Positions 17,632 through 26,895 of a stretch of DNA of 64,000 nt are shown piece by piece. Both the position numbers and the translations under genes were made by a program. Every line of letters begins with the position of its first letter. The stretch's first letter is position 1. Source of the stretch: Aliihoeflea sp. 2WW (GTDB taxonomy: Bacteria; Pseudomonadota; Alphaproteobacteria; Rhizobiales; Rhizobiaceae); NCBI RefSeq assembly GCF_000497755.1, contig NZ_AYOD01000035.1, positions 1-64,000 of the forward strand, read 5' to 3'. The notes beneath the pieces are model-generated. The model searched no databases and was not told the DNA's origin. It saw nothing but the letters and a program-made list of their open reading frames with translations.

Positions 17632-19311
17632 ATGGATGATGTGAGAGCGAACCTCGCTCACCCTTCGCCCGCGCAGACCGACCTTCCGGATGCCGACTGG
17701 TGGCGCGGCGCGGTGATCTACCAGATCTATCCGCGCTCCTTCCAGGATTCGAACGGCGACGGGATCGGCGACCTTGCCGGCATCGTGCGCCGCCTGCCGC
17801 ATGTGGCCTCGCTCGGCGTCGACGCGATCTGGATTTCGCCTTTCTTCAAGTCGCCGATGCGCGATTTCGGCTACGACATCTCGGACTATCGCGACGTCGA
17901 CCCGATGTTCGGCACGCTCGACGATTTCGACGCGCTGATCGCCGAGGCGCACCGGCTGGGCATGAGGGTGATGATCGACCTCGTCATGTCGCACACCGCG
18001 CTTGAGCACCCCTGGTTTCTGGAAAGCCGCGTCAACAAGACCAACCCCAAGGCGGACTGGTTCGTCTGGGCCGACCCGAAGCCGGACGGCACGCCGCCCA
18101 ACAATTGGCTATCGATGTTCGGCGGTTCGGCCTGGCAGTTCGATTCACCGCGGCGGCAGTATTATTTGCACAATTTCCTTGCCGAGCAGCCGGATCTGAA
18201 CTTCCACAATCCGGAAGTTCAGGAGGAACTGCTCGACATCGTTCGGTTCTGGCTGGAGCGCGGGGTCGACGGTTTCCGGCTCGACGTCATCAATTTCTAC
18301 TTCCACTCGAAGGGGCTGGAGGACAATCCGCCGCTGCACGAGGATCACCGCAACGATTCCATCGCGCCGTCGGTGAACCCCTACAACTACCAGGACCATC
18401 TCTACGACAAGAGTCAGCCGGAGAATCTCGACTTCCTGCGGCGCTTCCGGGCGCTCTTGGACGAATATCCGGGGACGACCGCGGTTGGCGAAGTGGGGGA
18501 TGCGCAGCGCGGGCTCGACATCGTCGCGGCCTATACTGCGGGCAACGAACGCGTTCACATGTGCTACGCGTTCGACTTCCTGCAGCCGATGAAGATCACC
18601 GCGCCGAACGTGCGGCGCGTGCTGGAGGAATTCGAGACGGTGGCGCGTACCGGCTGGTCGTGCTGGGCGTTTTCCAACCATGACGTGACGCGGCACGCGT
18701 CGCGCTGGGGCGAAGGCGAGGCCGATCCGGTCGCCTACAACAAGATCGTCTCGGCGCTCCTGTTCTCGCTGCGCGGCTCGGTCTGCCTCTACCAGGGCGA
18801 GGAACTGGGCCTGCCGGAAGCCGAACTCGCCTTCGAGGATCTGCGAGACCCCTATGGCATCCGCTTCTGGCCCGAATATCGCGGCCGCGACGGATGCCGC
18901 ACGCCGATGGTCTGGGAAGAAGGCGACCATGCGTCGGGGTTTTCCGAGGCCGTGCCGTGGCTGCCGGTCTCGCCCGCGCATGGGCCTCTGTCGGTCTCGG
19001 CGCAGGTCGGTCGGCCGGATTCGGTGCTGGAGCACTATCGCCGGTTTCTGGCGTTCCGGCGCCAGCACAAGGCGCTGGTGAAGGGGTCGATCACTTTTCT
19101 CGTCGCGGAAGGGGATGCGCTGGTGTTCGAGCGGCGCGACGCGGAAGAGCGGATGCTGTGCGCGTTCAATCTCGGTTCGGGTTGGGTGTCGCTGGCGGTG
19201 GAGGATTTGAGGCTCGCTTCATTGGACGAGCATGGGTTTGCTGGGACTTATGAGAAGGGCGAGATCAGGCTTGGGCCGTATGGGGCGTTTTTTGCGTTGA
19301 TCGAGGCTTAG
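17632..19311 (+). CDS. GH13 alpha-glucosidase
   Basis: This 559-residue cytosolic hydrolase, of the oligo-1,6-glucosidase/alpha-glucosidase group, releases glucose from alpha-linked sugars such as maltose or sucrose analogues. It opens with YQIYPRSFQDSNGDGIGDL, the calcium-like loop region of the group. The catalytic nucleophile is in GFRLDVINFY (near 218), the acid/base in AVGEVGD (near 287) and the transition-state aspartate in SNHDVTR (near 350). No signal peptide is seen. It stands alone, without the sugar ABC transporter that often accompanies rhizobial aglA. No strong ribosome site precedes the ATG. Confidence 0.9.
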   Translation: MDDVRANLAHPSPAQTDLPDADWWRGAVIYQIYPRSFQDSNGDGIGDLAGIVRRLPHVASLGVDAIWISPFFKSPMRDFGYDISDYRDVDPMFGTLDDFDALIAEAHRLGMRVMIDLVMSHTALEHPWFLESRVNKTNPKADWFVWADPKPDGTPPNNWLSMFGGSAWQFDSPRRQYYLHNFLAEQPDLNFHNPEVQEELLDIVRFWLERGVDGFRLDVINFYFHSKGLEDNPPLHEDHRNDSIAPSVNPYNYQDHLYDKSQPENLDFLRRFRALLDEYPGTTAVGEVGDAQRGLDIVAAYTAGNERVHMCYAFDFLQPMKITAPNVRRVLEEFETVARTGWSCWAFSNHDVTRHASRWGEGEADPVAYNKIVSALLFSLRGSVCLYQGEELGLPEAELAFEDLRDPYGIRFWPEYRGRDGCRTPMVWEEGDHASGFSEAVPWLPVSPAHGPLSVSAQVGRPDSVLEHYRRFLAFRRQHKALVKGSITFLVAEGDALVFERRDAEERMLCAFNLGSGWVSLAVEDLRLASLDEHGFAGTYEKGEIRLGPYGAFFALIEA

Positions 19312-19318
19312 GAAGGGG

Positions 19319-19463
19319 ACCCCCACCCTTTATCCCTCCCCACAAGGGGGAGGGAGTTCGCCAGCTTCGATCGTGACTCTTCAAAGCACCACCCGGCATA
19401 AAGGATAGAGCACCGCGCTCACGACCTCCCTCCCCCTTGTGGGGAGGGATAGAGGGTGGGGGT
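19319..19463. repeat. Paired inverted intergenic repeat, copy 4
   Basis: The left arm is 19319-19356 and the right arm 19425-19463, with a 68-base spacer starting GAGTTCGCCAGC as in copy 3. It fills the gap between the convergent alpha-glucosidase and sitD genes, where it could act as a two-way transcript end. Confidence 0.87.
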
Positions 19464-19483
19464 CTCCTTCGGAAAACCCTCTC

Positions 19484-20320
19484 TCAGCCCGAAGACCTAC
19501 GCATTCCCGCGTCCCGCACCTGCGACCACGCAAACGCCATGACGAAGACCGTCGACATGACCAGCACAATCGTCGGAGCCGGCGCGGAGTCGATGAAGAA
19601 GGAGAGGTAGATGCCGGTCGCGGCGGAGAGGACCGCGATGACGGCGCTCGTGATGACCATGGAGCGGAAGGTGCGCGTTAGCAGGAAGGCGGTTGCACCG
19701 GGGGCAATTAGAAAGGCGATGGCGAGGATGATGCCGACTGCCTGAAGGCCGCCGACGATGGTGAGCGAGAGCATCGTCAGGAGGCCGTAATGCAGGAGAC
19801 GGACCTTAAGGCCGACCGTGCGGGCGTGGCCGGGGTCGAAGGAGAACAGCATCAAATCGCGGCCGAAGATCACCAGTGCGACCACCGTCGCGCCGGCGAT
19901 GGCGCCGGTTTCGCCGATGTCGCGCCATGTGGTGCCGAGGACGTCGCCGAAGAGGATGTGGTTCAGGTGGACGCTCGTCTCGACGGCGACGAACATGACG
20001 AGGCCCAGCCCGAACATACCGGAAAAGACGACGCCCATGGCGGTGTCTTCCTTGATGCGCGAATTGTCCTTCAGGAAGCCGGTGGCGATGGCGCAAAAGA
20101 GGCCGGCCGCGAAGGCGCCGAGGGCCAGCGGCAGGCTGGCGACATAGGCGATGACGATGCCCGGCAAGACGGCATGGCTGATAGCGTCGCCCATCAGCGA
20201 CCAGCCTTTGAGCACGAGATAGGGCGATAGAAGGCCCATCGGCAGGGCGACGAGCACCGCGATCAGCATCGCCTGAACCATGAAGGGGAACTGGAACGGC
20301 ATCAGGAGCGTGTCGATCAT
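19484..20320 (-). CDS. sitD: Manganese/iron ABC transporter permease SitD
   Basis: This 278-residue ABC-3 family permease has about eight membrane segments. It shows the family motif YLVLKGWSLMGDAISHAVLPG near residue 34. It forms the channel with SitC. Its start overlaps the sitC stop in ATGA. It is the last gene of the operon. Confidence 0.9.
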   Translation of the reverse strand: MIDTLLMPFQFPFMVQAMLIAVLVALPMGLLSPYLVLKGWSLMGDAISHAVLPGIVIAYVASLPLALGAFAAGLFCAIATGFLKDNSRIKEDTAMGVVFSGMFGLGLVMFVAVETSVHLNHILFGDVLGTTWRDIGETGAIAGATVVALVIFGRDLMLFSFDPGHARTVGLKVRLLHYGLLTMLSLTIVGGLQAVGIILAIAFLIAPGATAFLLTRTFRSMVITSAVIAVLSAATGIYLSFFIDSAPAPTIVLVMSTVFVMAFAWSQVRDAGMRRSSG

Positions 20321-21177
20321 CGCCCCGCCTCGCGTTCGATGCGCGCGGCGCGGCGACCGGCGACGAGGCCGTGTTTCGGCGCGAACAGGAAGGCGGCGAT
20401 GAACACGAGCATCTGGAGGACGACGATGACGCCGCCCGTCGCGCCATCGAGATGGAAGCTCGCATAGGCGCCGACGAAGCTCGTCAGCGAGCCGATGGCG
20501 ACGGCGATGACGATCAGGCGCGGGAAGCGGTCGGTCAGGAGGTAGGCAGTGGCGCCGGGCGTCACGACCATGGCGATGACGAGGAAGGCGCCGACCGTCT
20601 GGAGCGCGGCGACCGTTGAGGCGGCGAGCAAGGTGAAAAACACGGTCTTCAGGACGTTCGGGCGAAGGCCGATCGAGCGGGCGTGGTTCTCGTCGAAGAA
20701 GACGACCATGAGGTCGCGCCACTTGGCGATGAGGATCGCGAGCGAAATGCCGGAGATGAGGACGAGCTGGAGCGTGTCGGCCGGGGTTATGGCGAGGATG
20801 TTGCCGAGCACGATGGTCTGGATCGAGACCGAGGCGGGCGAGAGCGAGATCATGAACAGGCCGAGGCCGAAGAAGGAGGTGAAGATCAGCCCGATCACCG
20901 CGTCCTGCCGAAGCTTGGTCTGGGCGGAGAGGAACAGCATCGCGCCGGCGGCGAGCCCGCCCGACAGGAACGCGCCGGCGGCGAAGGGCAGGCCGAGCAT
21001 ATAGGCGCCGGCGACGCCGGGGACGATGGCATGGGAGAGCGCGTCGCCGATGAGCGACCAGCCTTTCAGCATGAGATAGGCCGAGAGAAAGGCGCAGGTG
21101 CCGCCGACCAGCGCGCTCACCCACATCGCATTGAAGATGTAGGAATAGGTGAAGGGCTCGAAGATGGTCTCTATCAT
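20317..21177 (-). CDS. sitC: Manganese/iron ABC transporter permease SitC
   Basis: This 286-residue inner-membrane permease is of the ABC-3 family. The motif [21 protein letters not shown] marks the conserved helix 2 region, and [10 protein letters not shown] is the cytoplasmic coupling segment that contacts the ATPase. The start overlaps the end of sitB by four bases. It is a paralogue of sitD next door. Confidence 0.92.
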   Translation of the reverse strand: MIETIFEPFTYSYIFNAMWVSALVGGTCAFLSAYLMLKGWSLIGDALSHAIVPGVAGAYMLGLPFAAGAFLSGGLAAGAMLFLSAQTKLRQDAVIGLIFTSFFGLGLFMISLSPASVSIQTIVLGNILAITPADTLQLVLISGISLAILIAKWRDLMVVFFDENHARSIGLRPNVLKTVFFTLLAASTVAALQTVGAFLVIAMVVTPGATAYLLTDRFPRLIVIAVAIGSLTSFVGAYASFHLDGATGGVIVVLQMLVFIAAFLFAPKHGLVAGRRAARIEREAGR

Positions 21178-22061
21178 TCGCCGTGCCCGCGCATCTTCCT
21201 GGCTTCGTCGCCGTAAAGGACGAAGGGGCGTTCGTCGTCGGTGAGGACGGTCACGCTGCGGGCGTCTGCATCGTCATGGAGGTCGGAGCCGCCGAGGGTG
21301 AAATGACGCAGCACGCCACCGAACGCCTTTTGCAAATTCTCGTGGGTGAAGACCTCCTCGGTGGGGCCGGCGGCGAGGACGGTCTTGTTCAGGAGCACCG
21401 CCCGGTCGCAGAATTCGGGCACGGAGCCGAGATTGTGGGTCGAGACCAGCATGATGCGGCCCTCGGCGCGCAATTCCTGCAGGAGCTTGATGATCGCTTC
21501 CTCGGTGGTGACGTCGACGCCGGTGAATGGCTCGTCGAGGAGGATGACCTGGCCCTCCTGCGCCAGCGCGCGGGCGAGGAAGACGCGCTTCTTCTGGCCA
21601 CCGGAGAGTTCGCCGATCTGGCGCTTGCGATAGGACGACATCCCGACGCGCGCGAGCGCGGCGTCGACCATGCGCCGGTCTTCGGCAGAGGCGATGCGCA
21701 GGAAGCCCATATGGCCGTATCGGCCCATCATGACGACGTCCTCGACGAGGACGGGGAAGTTCCAGTCGACCTCCTCGGCCTGGGGAACGTAGGCGACGAT
21801 GTTGCGCTTGAGTGCGCGGCCGGCGGGCTCGCCCATGATGGTGACGCTGCCGGACCCGGACGGGACGAAGCCCATGATCGCCTTGAAGAGGGTCGACTTT
21901 CCTGAACCGTTGACGCCGACCAGCGCGGTGATGGTGCCGCGCGGGATGGCGAAGGTGGCGTCGCGCAGGGCCGTCTGGCCGTTGCGGTAGGTAACCGTCA
22001 CGCCGGAGACGGTCAGCCCGTCAGGCGCGGCTGCGACGGGTTTTCGGCCTTCGAGGTTCAT
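21174..22061 (-). CDS. sitB: Manganese/iron ABC transporter ATP-binding protein SitB
   Basis: This 295-residue ATPase has Walker [10 protein letters not shown] near residue 48, signature [15 protein letters not shown], Walker [13 protein letters not shown] and switch histidine VSTHNLG. The segment [15 protein letters not shown] is diagnostic of the Mn/Zn/Fe importer ATPases. A C-terminal extension of about 40 residues after the ATPase core is present. The start overlaps the sitA stop. Confidence 0.92.
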   Translation of the reverse strand: MNLEGRKPVAAAPDGLTVSGVTVTYRNGQTALRDATFAIPRGTITALVGVNGSGKSTLFKAIMGFVPSGSGSVTIMGEPAGRALKRNIVAYVPQAEEVDWNFPVLVEDVVMMGRYGHMGFLRIASAEDRRMVDAALARVGMSSYRKRQIGELSGGQKKRVFLARALAQEGQVILLDEPFTGVDVTTEEAIIKLLQELRAEGRIMLVSTHNLGSVPEFCDRAVLLNKTVLAAGPTEEVFTHENLQKAFGGVLRHFTLGGSDLHDDADARSVTVLTDDERPFVLYGDEARKMRGHGE

Positions 22062-22948
22062 TCCGACAGGCCCTTAACGATGGTTTCGGTGGTGACGCGA
22101 AGCAGGTCGAGATAGGTCGGCACCGGACCACCCTCCTCCGACAGGGAATCGACATAGAGGACGCCGCCATAGGCCGAGCCGGTCTCGCGCGCGACCTGCT
22201 CGGCCGGGGCGGACGAGACCGTGCTTTCGGAGAAGATCGCGGGGATGGAATTTTCGCGCATCGCGTCGATGACGCGGCGGATCTGCTGGGGCGTGCCTTG
22301 CGCATCGGCATTGATCGGCCAGAGATAGAGTTCCTTCAGGCCAAGATCGCGGGCGAGATAGGAAAACGCGCCCTCGCTGGTGACGAGCCAGCGGCGCTCT
22401 TCGGGGATTTCGGCCAAAGCATCGCGCATCGGCGCGACCATGGCGTCGATCTGGGCCTTGTAGGCCTCGGCATTCGCTTCGTAGGTCGCGGCATTGTCCG
22501 GGTCGTGCTCGGCAAAGGCGGCGGCGATGTTGTCGATGTAGACGAGCGCGGCGTCATGCGACATCCAGGCGTGGGGGTTGGGCTGGCCCTCGTAAGGCCC
22601 CTCGCCGATGCCCATCGGCTCGATGCCATCGGTCACCACCACACTCGGCACATCCGACAAATTGGCGAAGAAGCGCTCGAACCAGAGTTCGAGGTTGAGT
22701 CCGTTCCAGAGGATCAAGTCCGCGTCCTGCGCGCGGACGAGATCGCGCGGCGTCGGCTGGTATTCGTGGATTTCGGCACCGGGGCGGGTGATCGATTCCA
22801 CCAGGGCTGCATCGCCGGCGACGTTGCGCGCCATGTCGGCGATGACGGTGAAGGTCGTCACGACCTTGAACTGGTCGTCCTGCGCGTGTGCGGGGGCCGC
22901 GGCGACGAGGAGACCGGCGGCAAGGACGAGGCGGCGCAGGAGGGTCAT
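22058..22948 (-). CDS. sitA: Manganese/iron-binding periplasmic protein SitA
   Basis: This 296-residue cluster A-I solute-binding protein delivers Mn(II) or Fe(II) to SitBCD. A signal peptide ([20 protein letters not shown]) precedes mature [20 protein letters not shown]. Likely metal ligands are the histidines in [11 protein letters not shown] and [10 protein letters not shown], then a glutamate (SESTV region) and an aspartate (YVDSLS). There is no His-rich loop, unlike the ZnuA in this window, which fits Mn rather than Zn. The ATG chosen has CGGAG six bases upstream; a farther ATG at 22978 lacks this. Confidence 0.92.
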   Translation of the reverse strand: MTLLRRLVLAAGLLVAAAPAHAQDDQFKVVTTFTVIADMARNVAGDAALVESITRPGAEIHEYQPTPRDLVRAQDADLILWNGLNLELWFERFFANLSDVPSVVVTDGIEPMGIGEGPYEGQPNPHAWMSHDAALVYIDNIAAAFAEHDPDNAATYEANAEAYKAQIDAMVAPMRDALAEIPEERRWLVTSEGAFSYLARDLGLKELYLWPINADAQGTPQQIRRVIDAMRENSIPAIFSESTVSSAPAEQVARETGSAYGGVLYVDSLSEEGGPVPTYLDLLRVTTETIVKGLSE

Positions 22949-23011
22949 GAAGGACTCCGGGAGATTGCTTTGGGTCATACGTAGCGTCAGCAGGCTCGGA
23001 CGTCAATGCAA

Positions 23012-23028
23012 TTGCAAATCGTTTGCAA
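23012..23028. promoter_or_regulatory. Candidate Mur operator between sitA and mur
   Basis: This is the perfect inverted repeat TTGCAAA-TCG-TTTGCAA, 64 bases upstream of the sitA start and 64 before mur. Fur-family manganese regulators of alphaproteobacteria bind TGCAAAT-type palindromes upstream of sit genes. The divergent position would let Mur repress sitABCD and possibly itself when Mn is sufficient. A weaker similar sequence (TTGCGAACCCATCTTTGCA) lies at about 23042. Confidence 0.75.
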
Positions 23029-23091
23029 CTGAAGTGTTTAGTTGCGAACCCATCTTTGCATCGCATTCCCAACTGACGCATAATTGACGGC

Positions 23092-23538
23092 ATGAACCAG
23101 ACGACCCCGATCCGACCCGATTATGAAGGCGAACTGCGCAAGGCGGGCGTCCGGATCACGCGGCCGCGAAAGGTGATCCTTTCGATTCTTGCGGATGCGG
23201 GCGACCACCCGGACGCGCTGGAAATCTTCAAGCGCGCGGTGGAGATCGATTCGGGGATTTCGCTGTCGACGGTCTACCGGACGATGAAGCTGCTCGAAGG
23301 CGTCGGCGCGATCCACCGGCATGCGTTCGAGGGCGGGCCGTCACGCTTCGAGCCGGCGGGCGTGGAGCATCACGACCACCTGATCGACCTCGATACGGGC
23401 GACGTGATCGAGTTCCACTCCGAGCGCATCGAGGAATTGCAACAGGAGATCGCGCGCGAGCTAGGCTACGACATCGTGCACCACCGGCTGGAGCTTTATG
23501 GGCGCAGGCGGCGGGGGAAGGTTTCGCGGGGCGGGTAA
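23092..23538 (+). CDS. mur: Mur, Fur-family manganese-responsive repressor
   Basis: This 148-residue Fur-family regulator has a winged helix ([19 protein letters not shown], then [18 protein letters not shown]) and a dimerisation domain with the metal-site cluster [19 protein letters not shown]. It lacks the CxxC pairs of Zur. It is divergent from sitABCD with a palindrome between them, which is the known arrangement of Mur in rhizobia and Brucella. Iron-sensing Fur is the alternative name, but in this class of bacteria the Fur-like gene next to sit senses manganese. Confidence 0.85.
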   Translation: MNQTTPIRPDYEGELRKAGVRITRPRKVILSILADAGDHPDALEIFKRAVEIDSGISLSTVYRTMKLLEGVGAIHRHAFEGGPSRFEPAGVEHHDHLIDLDTGDVIEFHSERIEELQQEIARELGYDIVHHRLELYGRRRRGKVSRGG

Positions 23539-23584
23539 ATATTTTCGGCGTCACGGAATGAGTCCCGGAAGCCGACGTCTTCGA

Positions 23585-23980
23585 TCAAGCCGCCAGGCAG
23601 GTGGCGCAGGTGCCGCGGATTTCGATGGCGGTCTTGGAGGGCTTGAAGCCGTGATCGCGCGACCAGTCGCCGAGGCGGGACTGGACGGTGGCGTCGGAGA
23701 ATTCCTCGACCTGACCGCATTTCTCGCAGATCGCGAAGGCGATGCTGCCATGGCCGTGGCAATGCGGGTGGGCGCAGGCGACGAAGGCGTTGATCGATTC
23801 CAGCCGGTGGACGAGGCCGTAGTCGAGAAGCTTCTCGAGCGCGCGATAGACCTGCAAGGGCGCGCGAAAGCCGCGATCCCGGAGGCGGTCGAGGATCGTG
23901 TAGGCGGAAAGCGGGCCGTCGGCCGCCGACAGCGCGCCGAGCACCATTTCCTGGTTCTTGGTCAGGTCGTGTGCGGTCAT
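23585..23980 (-). CDS. zur: Zur, Fur-family zinc-responsive repressor
   Basis: This 131-residue Fur-family protein carries the Zur-type structural zinc site: CEKC near residue 91 and CATC at the C-terminus. A His/Cys-rich segment ACAHPHCHGHGS forms the sensory site. The helix-turn-helix region is SAYTILDRLRDRGFRAPLQVYRALEKL. Its ATG overlaps the znuB stop, so it belongs to the znuCB-zur operon and should autoregulate with zinc uptake. It is convergent with mur, 46 bases apart. Confidence 0.93.
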   Translation of the reverse strand: MTAHDLTKNQEMVLGALSAADGPLSAYTILDRLRDRGFRAPLQVYRALEKLLDYGLVHRLESINAFVACAHPHCHGHGSIAFAICEKCGQVEEFSDATVQSRLGDWSRDHGFKPSKTAIEIRGTCATCLAA

Positions 23981-24783
23981 TGCAGGGCTCCCGCCGGACG
24001 CCGGGTGAAGGAGAAGAGGCTTAGCAGGAAAAGAACCAGCGCCGCCACCACGATCGACGGACCGGACGGCGTGTCGAAGTGGAGCGAGCCAAAAAGGCCG
24101 CCGACGACGGCGACGACGCCAATGAACGAGGCGAGGACCGCCATCTGCTCGGGCGTCGTGGAAAAGCGCCGCGCGGTGGCGGCGGGGATGATGAGCAGCG
24201 AGGTGATGAGCAGGATGCCGACGACCTTCATCGCGATCGCGATCACGAGCGCCATCAGGAGCATGAAGATGAAGCGCGAACGCTCGGGCGCCATGCCTTC
24301 GGCCTCCGCCAGTTCCTCGTTGACAGTGGCGGCCAGAAGCGGCTTCCAGAGCCACGCCATGAGGCCCAGAATGATCGCGCCGCCGCCATAGACGAGCGCG
24401 ATGTCGGTGCGCGAAACGGCGAGGATATCGCCGAAGAGGAAGCCCATCAAATCGACGCGGACCCAGCTCATGAAGGCCACCATGACGAGGCCGAGGGCGA
24501 GCGTGGAATGCGACAGGATGCCCAGCAGCGCGTCGGTGGACAGCGCGCCGCGCCGTTGCAGCAGCAGGAGCGCGACGGAGACGAGCGAGGCGACGAGGAA
24601 GACGCCGGCCATCAGGTTGATCTGGAACAAAAAGGCGAGAGCCACACCGAGCAGCGCCGAATGCGCCATGGTGTCGCCGAAATAGGCCATGCGCCGCCAG
24701 ACGATGAAGCAGCCGAGCGGGCCGACCGTGAGCGCGAGACCGATGCCGGCGACGAGCGCGCGGGTGAAGAAGCCGTCAAGCAT
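23977..24783 (-). CDS. znuB: Zinc ABC transporter permease ZnuB
   Basis: This 268-residue ABC-3 family permease is for Zn(II), with about eight membrane segments. CFIVWRRMAYFGDTMAHSAL near residue 24 is the ZnuB form of the family motif. The start is placed at the ATG (MLDGFFTRALVAG), overlapping the znuC end by 8 bases. A start at 24840 would add 19 residues encoded inside znuC. Confidence 0.92.
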   Translation of the reverse strand: MLDGFFTRALVAGIGLALTVGPLGCFIVWRRMAYFGDTMAHSALLGVALAFLFQINLMAGVFLVASLVSVALLLLQRRGALSTDALLGILSHSTLALGLVMVAFMSWVRVDLMGFLFGDILAVSRTDIALVYGGGAIILGLMAWLWKPLLAATVNEELAEAEGMAPERSRFIFMLLMALVIAIAMKVVGILLITSLLIIPAATARRFSTTPEQMAVLASFIGVVAVVGGLFGSLHFDTPSGPSIVVAALVLFLLSLFSFTRRPAGALQ

Positions 24784-25633
24784 CGCGGTGCCCATGCGAA
24801 TGGTCGTGGCCATGATCATGCGCGTGATCGTGATGGCCATCGGCCGGGTGGCAGTTGTCGGTGACCGAACCGTCCTGGTGGAGGACGCGGCCGTCCTCCA
24901 GATGAGTGTGATCGTGCCGGTGGCGGTAGATCGCCAGCGTCTCGGCGGCGCGCGCGCCGAAGAGCTTCAGATATTCCGGGCTCGCGACGACGTTTTGCGG
25001 CGTGCCGCGGCAGCAGACATGGCCGTTGAGGCAGATGACCGTGTCCGTGTCGGCCATGACGACGTGCAGATCGTGCGATATCAGCAGGATGCCGCATCCC
25101 GTACGGTTGCGGATGTTCCGGATCAGCTCGTAAAGCGCCACTTCGCCGGTGAAATCGACGCCCTGGACGGGCTCGTCGAGGACCAGGAGATCGGGCTTGC
25201 GCACCATGGCGCGGGCGAGCAGGGCGCGCTGGAACTCACCGCCGGATAGAGCCTGCACTTCGGCGCCGGCGAGATGGGCGACACCGGTCGCCTCCAGCGC
25301 CTCGGCGATCTCGGATGGCGAGGGCGTGCCAGTGAGCTTCATCAGGCGCTCGACCGTCAGGGGAAGCGTCCAGTCGATGGCGAGCTTTTGCGGCACGTAG
25401 CCGACCCTGAGGCCGGACCTGCGCGTGACCGTCCCCTCCTGCGGCTTCATGAGGCCGATCGCGGTCTTGGCGGTCGTGCTTTTGCCGGAACCGTTGGGGC
25501 CGATCAGGGTGACGATCTCGCCGGGGCGGATGTCCATGTCGACGCCGCGCACCAGCCATCGCCCGGCGCGCTGGACGCCGGCGCCGGACAGCCGCACGAG
25601 CGGCTCGCTTGTCCTGTCGATCGTGTTCAGCAT
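24776..25633 (-). CDS. znuC: Zinc ABC transporter ATP-binding protein ZnuC
   Basis: This 285-residue ATPase has Walker A GPNGSGKST near residue 46, signature LSGGEFQRALLARAM, Walker B LLVLDEPVQGVD and switch ISHDLHVVMADTD. GYVPQKLAIDWTLPL is typical of ZnuC. The C-terminus ends in a histidine-rich tail (HHDHAHDHGHDHSHGH), which would bind zinc on the cytosolic side and may sense or buffer it. The gene is divergent from znuA, with Zur-box-like palindromes between. Confidence 0.93.
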   Translation of the reverse strand: MLNTIDRTSEPLVRLSGAGVQRAGRWLVRGVDMDIRPGEIVTLIGPNGSGKSTTAKTAIGLMKPQEGTVTRRSGLRVGYVPQKLAIDWTLPLTVERLMKLTGTPSPSEIAEALEATGVAHLAGAEVQALSGGEFQRALLARAMVRKPDLLVLDEPVQGVDFTGEVALYELIRNIRNRTGCGILLISHDLHVVMADTDTVICLNGHVCCRGTPQNVVASPEYLKLFGARAAETLAIYRHRHDHTHLEDGRVLHQDGSVTDNCHPADGHHDHAHDHGHDHSHGHRDA

Positions 25634-25686
25634 GAGATCGTGTTCGGCATTCGTTTCGAAACGGGTTGCCAGGCCGGTATATCGCA

Positions 25687-25701
25687 CGTTATAGCGTAAC
25701 G
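25687..25701. promoter_or_regulatory. Candidate Zur box 1, znuC/znuA divergent promoter
   Basis: This is the inverted repeat CGTTA-TAGCG-TAACG, matching the GTTATA-N-TAAC pattern of the perfect palindrome upstream of the COG0523 GTPase gene. It lies 53 bases from znuC and 37 from znuA, so it could repress both. Confidence 0.75.
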
Positions 25702-25707
25702 CAATGA

Positions 25708-25724
25708 ATGTAATATCGTAACAT
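25708..25724. promoter_or_regulatory. Candidate Zur box 2, close to znuA
   Basis: This is an imperfect palindrome ATGTAATATCGTAACAT. Read on the - strand it gives GTTACGATATTAC, related to box 1. It ends 14 bases before znuA and just upstream of the GGAG ribosome site, so bound repressor would sit over the transcription start region. Confidence 0.6.
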
Positions 25725-25738
25725 TTGCGGAGACCCTG

Positions 25739-26836
25739 ATGACGAGATTTCAAGCCACGCTTCTGGCCGGAACGGCCCTCGCCGCCTGCACGGCCGGACC
25801 GGCAAGCGCATTCGATGGCGTGGTGGCCTCGATCAAGCCGGTCCATTCGCTGGTCGCGGCGGTGATGGGCGATGTCGGCGAGCCGTCCTTGCTCGTTTCC
25901 GGCGCAGGATCGCCGCACACCTATTCGATGCGCCCTTCGGAGGCGCAGATGCTCGAAAGCGCGTCCGTGATCTTCTGGGTCGGGCACGACCTCGAAATGT
26001 TCCTCGACGGCCCGCTCGAAACGCTCGCGGGCAATGCGACGGTCGTCGAGCTTGGCGAGGCGGACGGACTGACGCGGCTTTCCTATCGCGAGGGCGGCCC
26101 CTTCGAGAACCACGAACACGACCACGAGGCTAGTGCTGCAGCAGACGACACCGGCGACGAGCACGCGCACGAACATGAAGAGACGTCGGACGAGGACGAT
26201 CATTCGCACGACCACGCGCACGATCATGACGACGACAGCCATGCGGACGCGGATGCGGAGGCCGGACACGATCACGCGCACGACCACGAAGCAGAGCATG
26301 ACGGCGATGCGCATGGCGCCCATGACATGCATTTCTGGCTCGACCCGGAGAACGCCAAGATCATGGTGCGCGAGATCGAGACCGCGTTGAGCGCCGCCGA
26401 CCCGGACAATGCGGGAGCCTATGCGACGAACGCTGCCGCCACGACCGAACGGCTCGACGCGCTGCTCTCCGAAACGCAGGATGCCGTCGACGCCATCGAC
26501 AATCGCGGCTTCGTCGTCTTCCACGACGCGTACCAGTATTACGAGAACCGGTTCGGCATCGAGGCGGCCGGGTCCATCACCGTCAGCCCGGATGTGATGC
26601 CCGGGGCGCAGCGACTGACCGAGATCAAGGCGCGCGTGGAAGAACTCGGCGCGGCCTGCGTCTTCTCCGAACCGCAGTTCGAACCGCGCCTCGTCTCCGT
26701 CATCACCGAAGGAACCGAGGCGAAGGCCGGTGTTCTCGATCCGCTGGGGGCAGACATCGAAGACGGGCCGGAGCTCTATTTCGAGCTGATCGGCAATCTC
26801 ACGACCTCCCTGACGACCTGTCTTAGCGAAGGCTGA
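25739..26836 (+). CDS. znuA: Zinc-binding periplasmic protein ZnuA
   Basis: This 365-residue cluster A-I binding protein captures Zn(II) for ZnuBC. A signal peptide ends around PASA (residue 24). The first metal histidine is in IKPVHSLVAAV, the second in HDMHFWLDPENA and the third in VVFHDAYQYYENRFG. Between residues about 122 and 198 is a long charged loop with more than 20 histidines alternating with Asp and Glu, the ZnuA zinc-collecting loop. GGAG lies six bases before the ATG. Confidence 0.95.
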   Translation: MTRFQATLLAGTALAACTAGPASAFDGVVASIKPVHSLVAAVMGDVGEPSLLVSGAGSPHTYSMRPSEAQMLESASVIFWVGHDLEMFLDGPLETLAGNATVVELGEADGLTRLSYREGGPFENHEHDHEASAAADDTGDEHAHEHEETSDEDDHSHDHAHDHDDDSHADADAEAGHDHAHDHEAEHDGDAHGAHDMHFWLDPENAKIMVREIETALSAADPDNAGAYATNAAATTERLDALLSETQDAVDAIDNRGFVVFHDAYQYYENRFGIEAAGSITVSPDVMPGAQRLTEIKARVEELGAACVFSEPQFEPRLVSVITEGTEAKAGVLDPLGADIEDGPELYFELIGNLTTSLTTCLSEG

Positions 26837-26855
26837 GGCAGACGTCCCTACGCGT

Positions 26856-26886
26856 GGGGGCGGACCGATGGCCCGCCCCCTTTTTT
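26856..26886 (+). terminator. Rho-independent terminator after znuA
   Basis: An 8-bp GC stem (GGGGGCGG at 26856-26863 with CCGCCCCC at 26873-26880) and 9-base loop are followed by TTTTTT. It separates znuA from the next gene's own Zur box and promoter. Confidence 0.88.
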
Positions 26887-26895
26887 GCCCATCGG

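Noticed and set aside
26105-26335. CAC/GAC-rich low-complexity DNA
   Set aside because: It encodes the normal zinc-collecting loop of ZnuA.
25634-26524. N-terminal extension of znuC to 26524
   Set aside because: The extension is antisense to znuA and includes repetitive Val/Arg/Met residues opposite the His-rich loop. ZnuC homology begins at the ATG at 25633.
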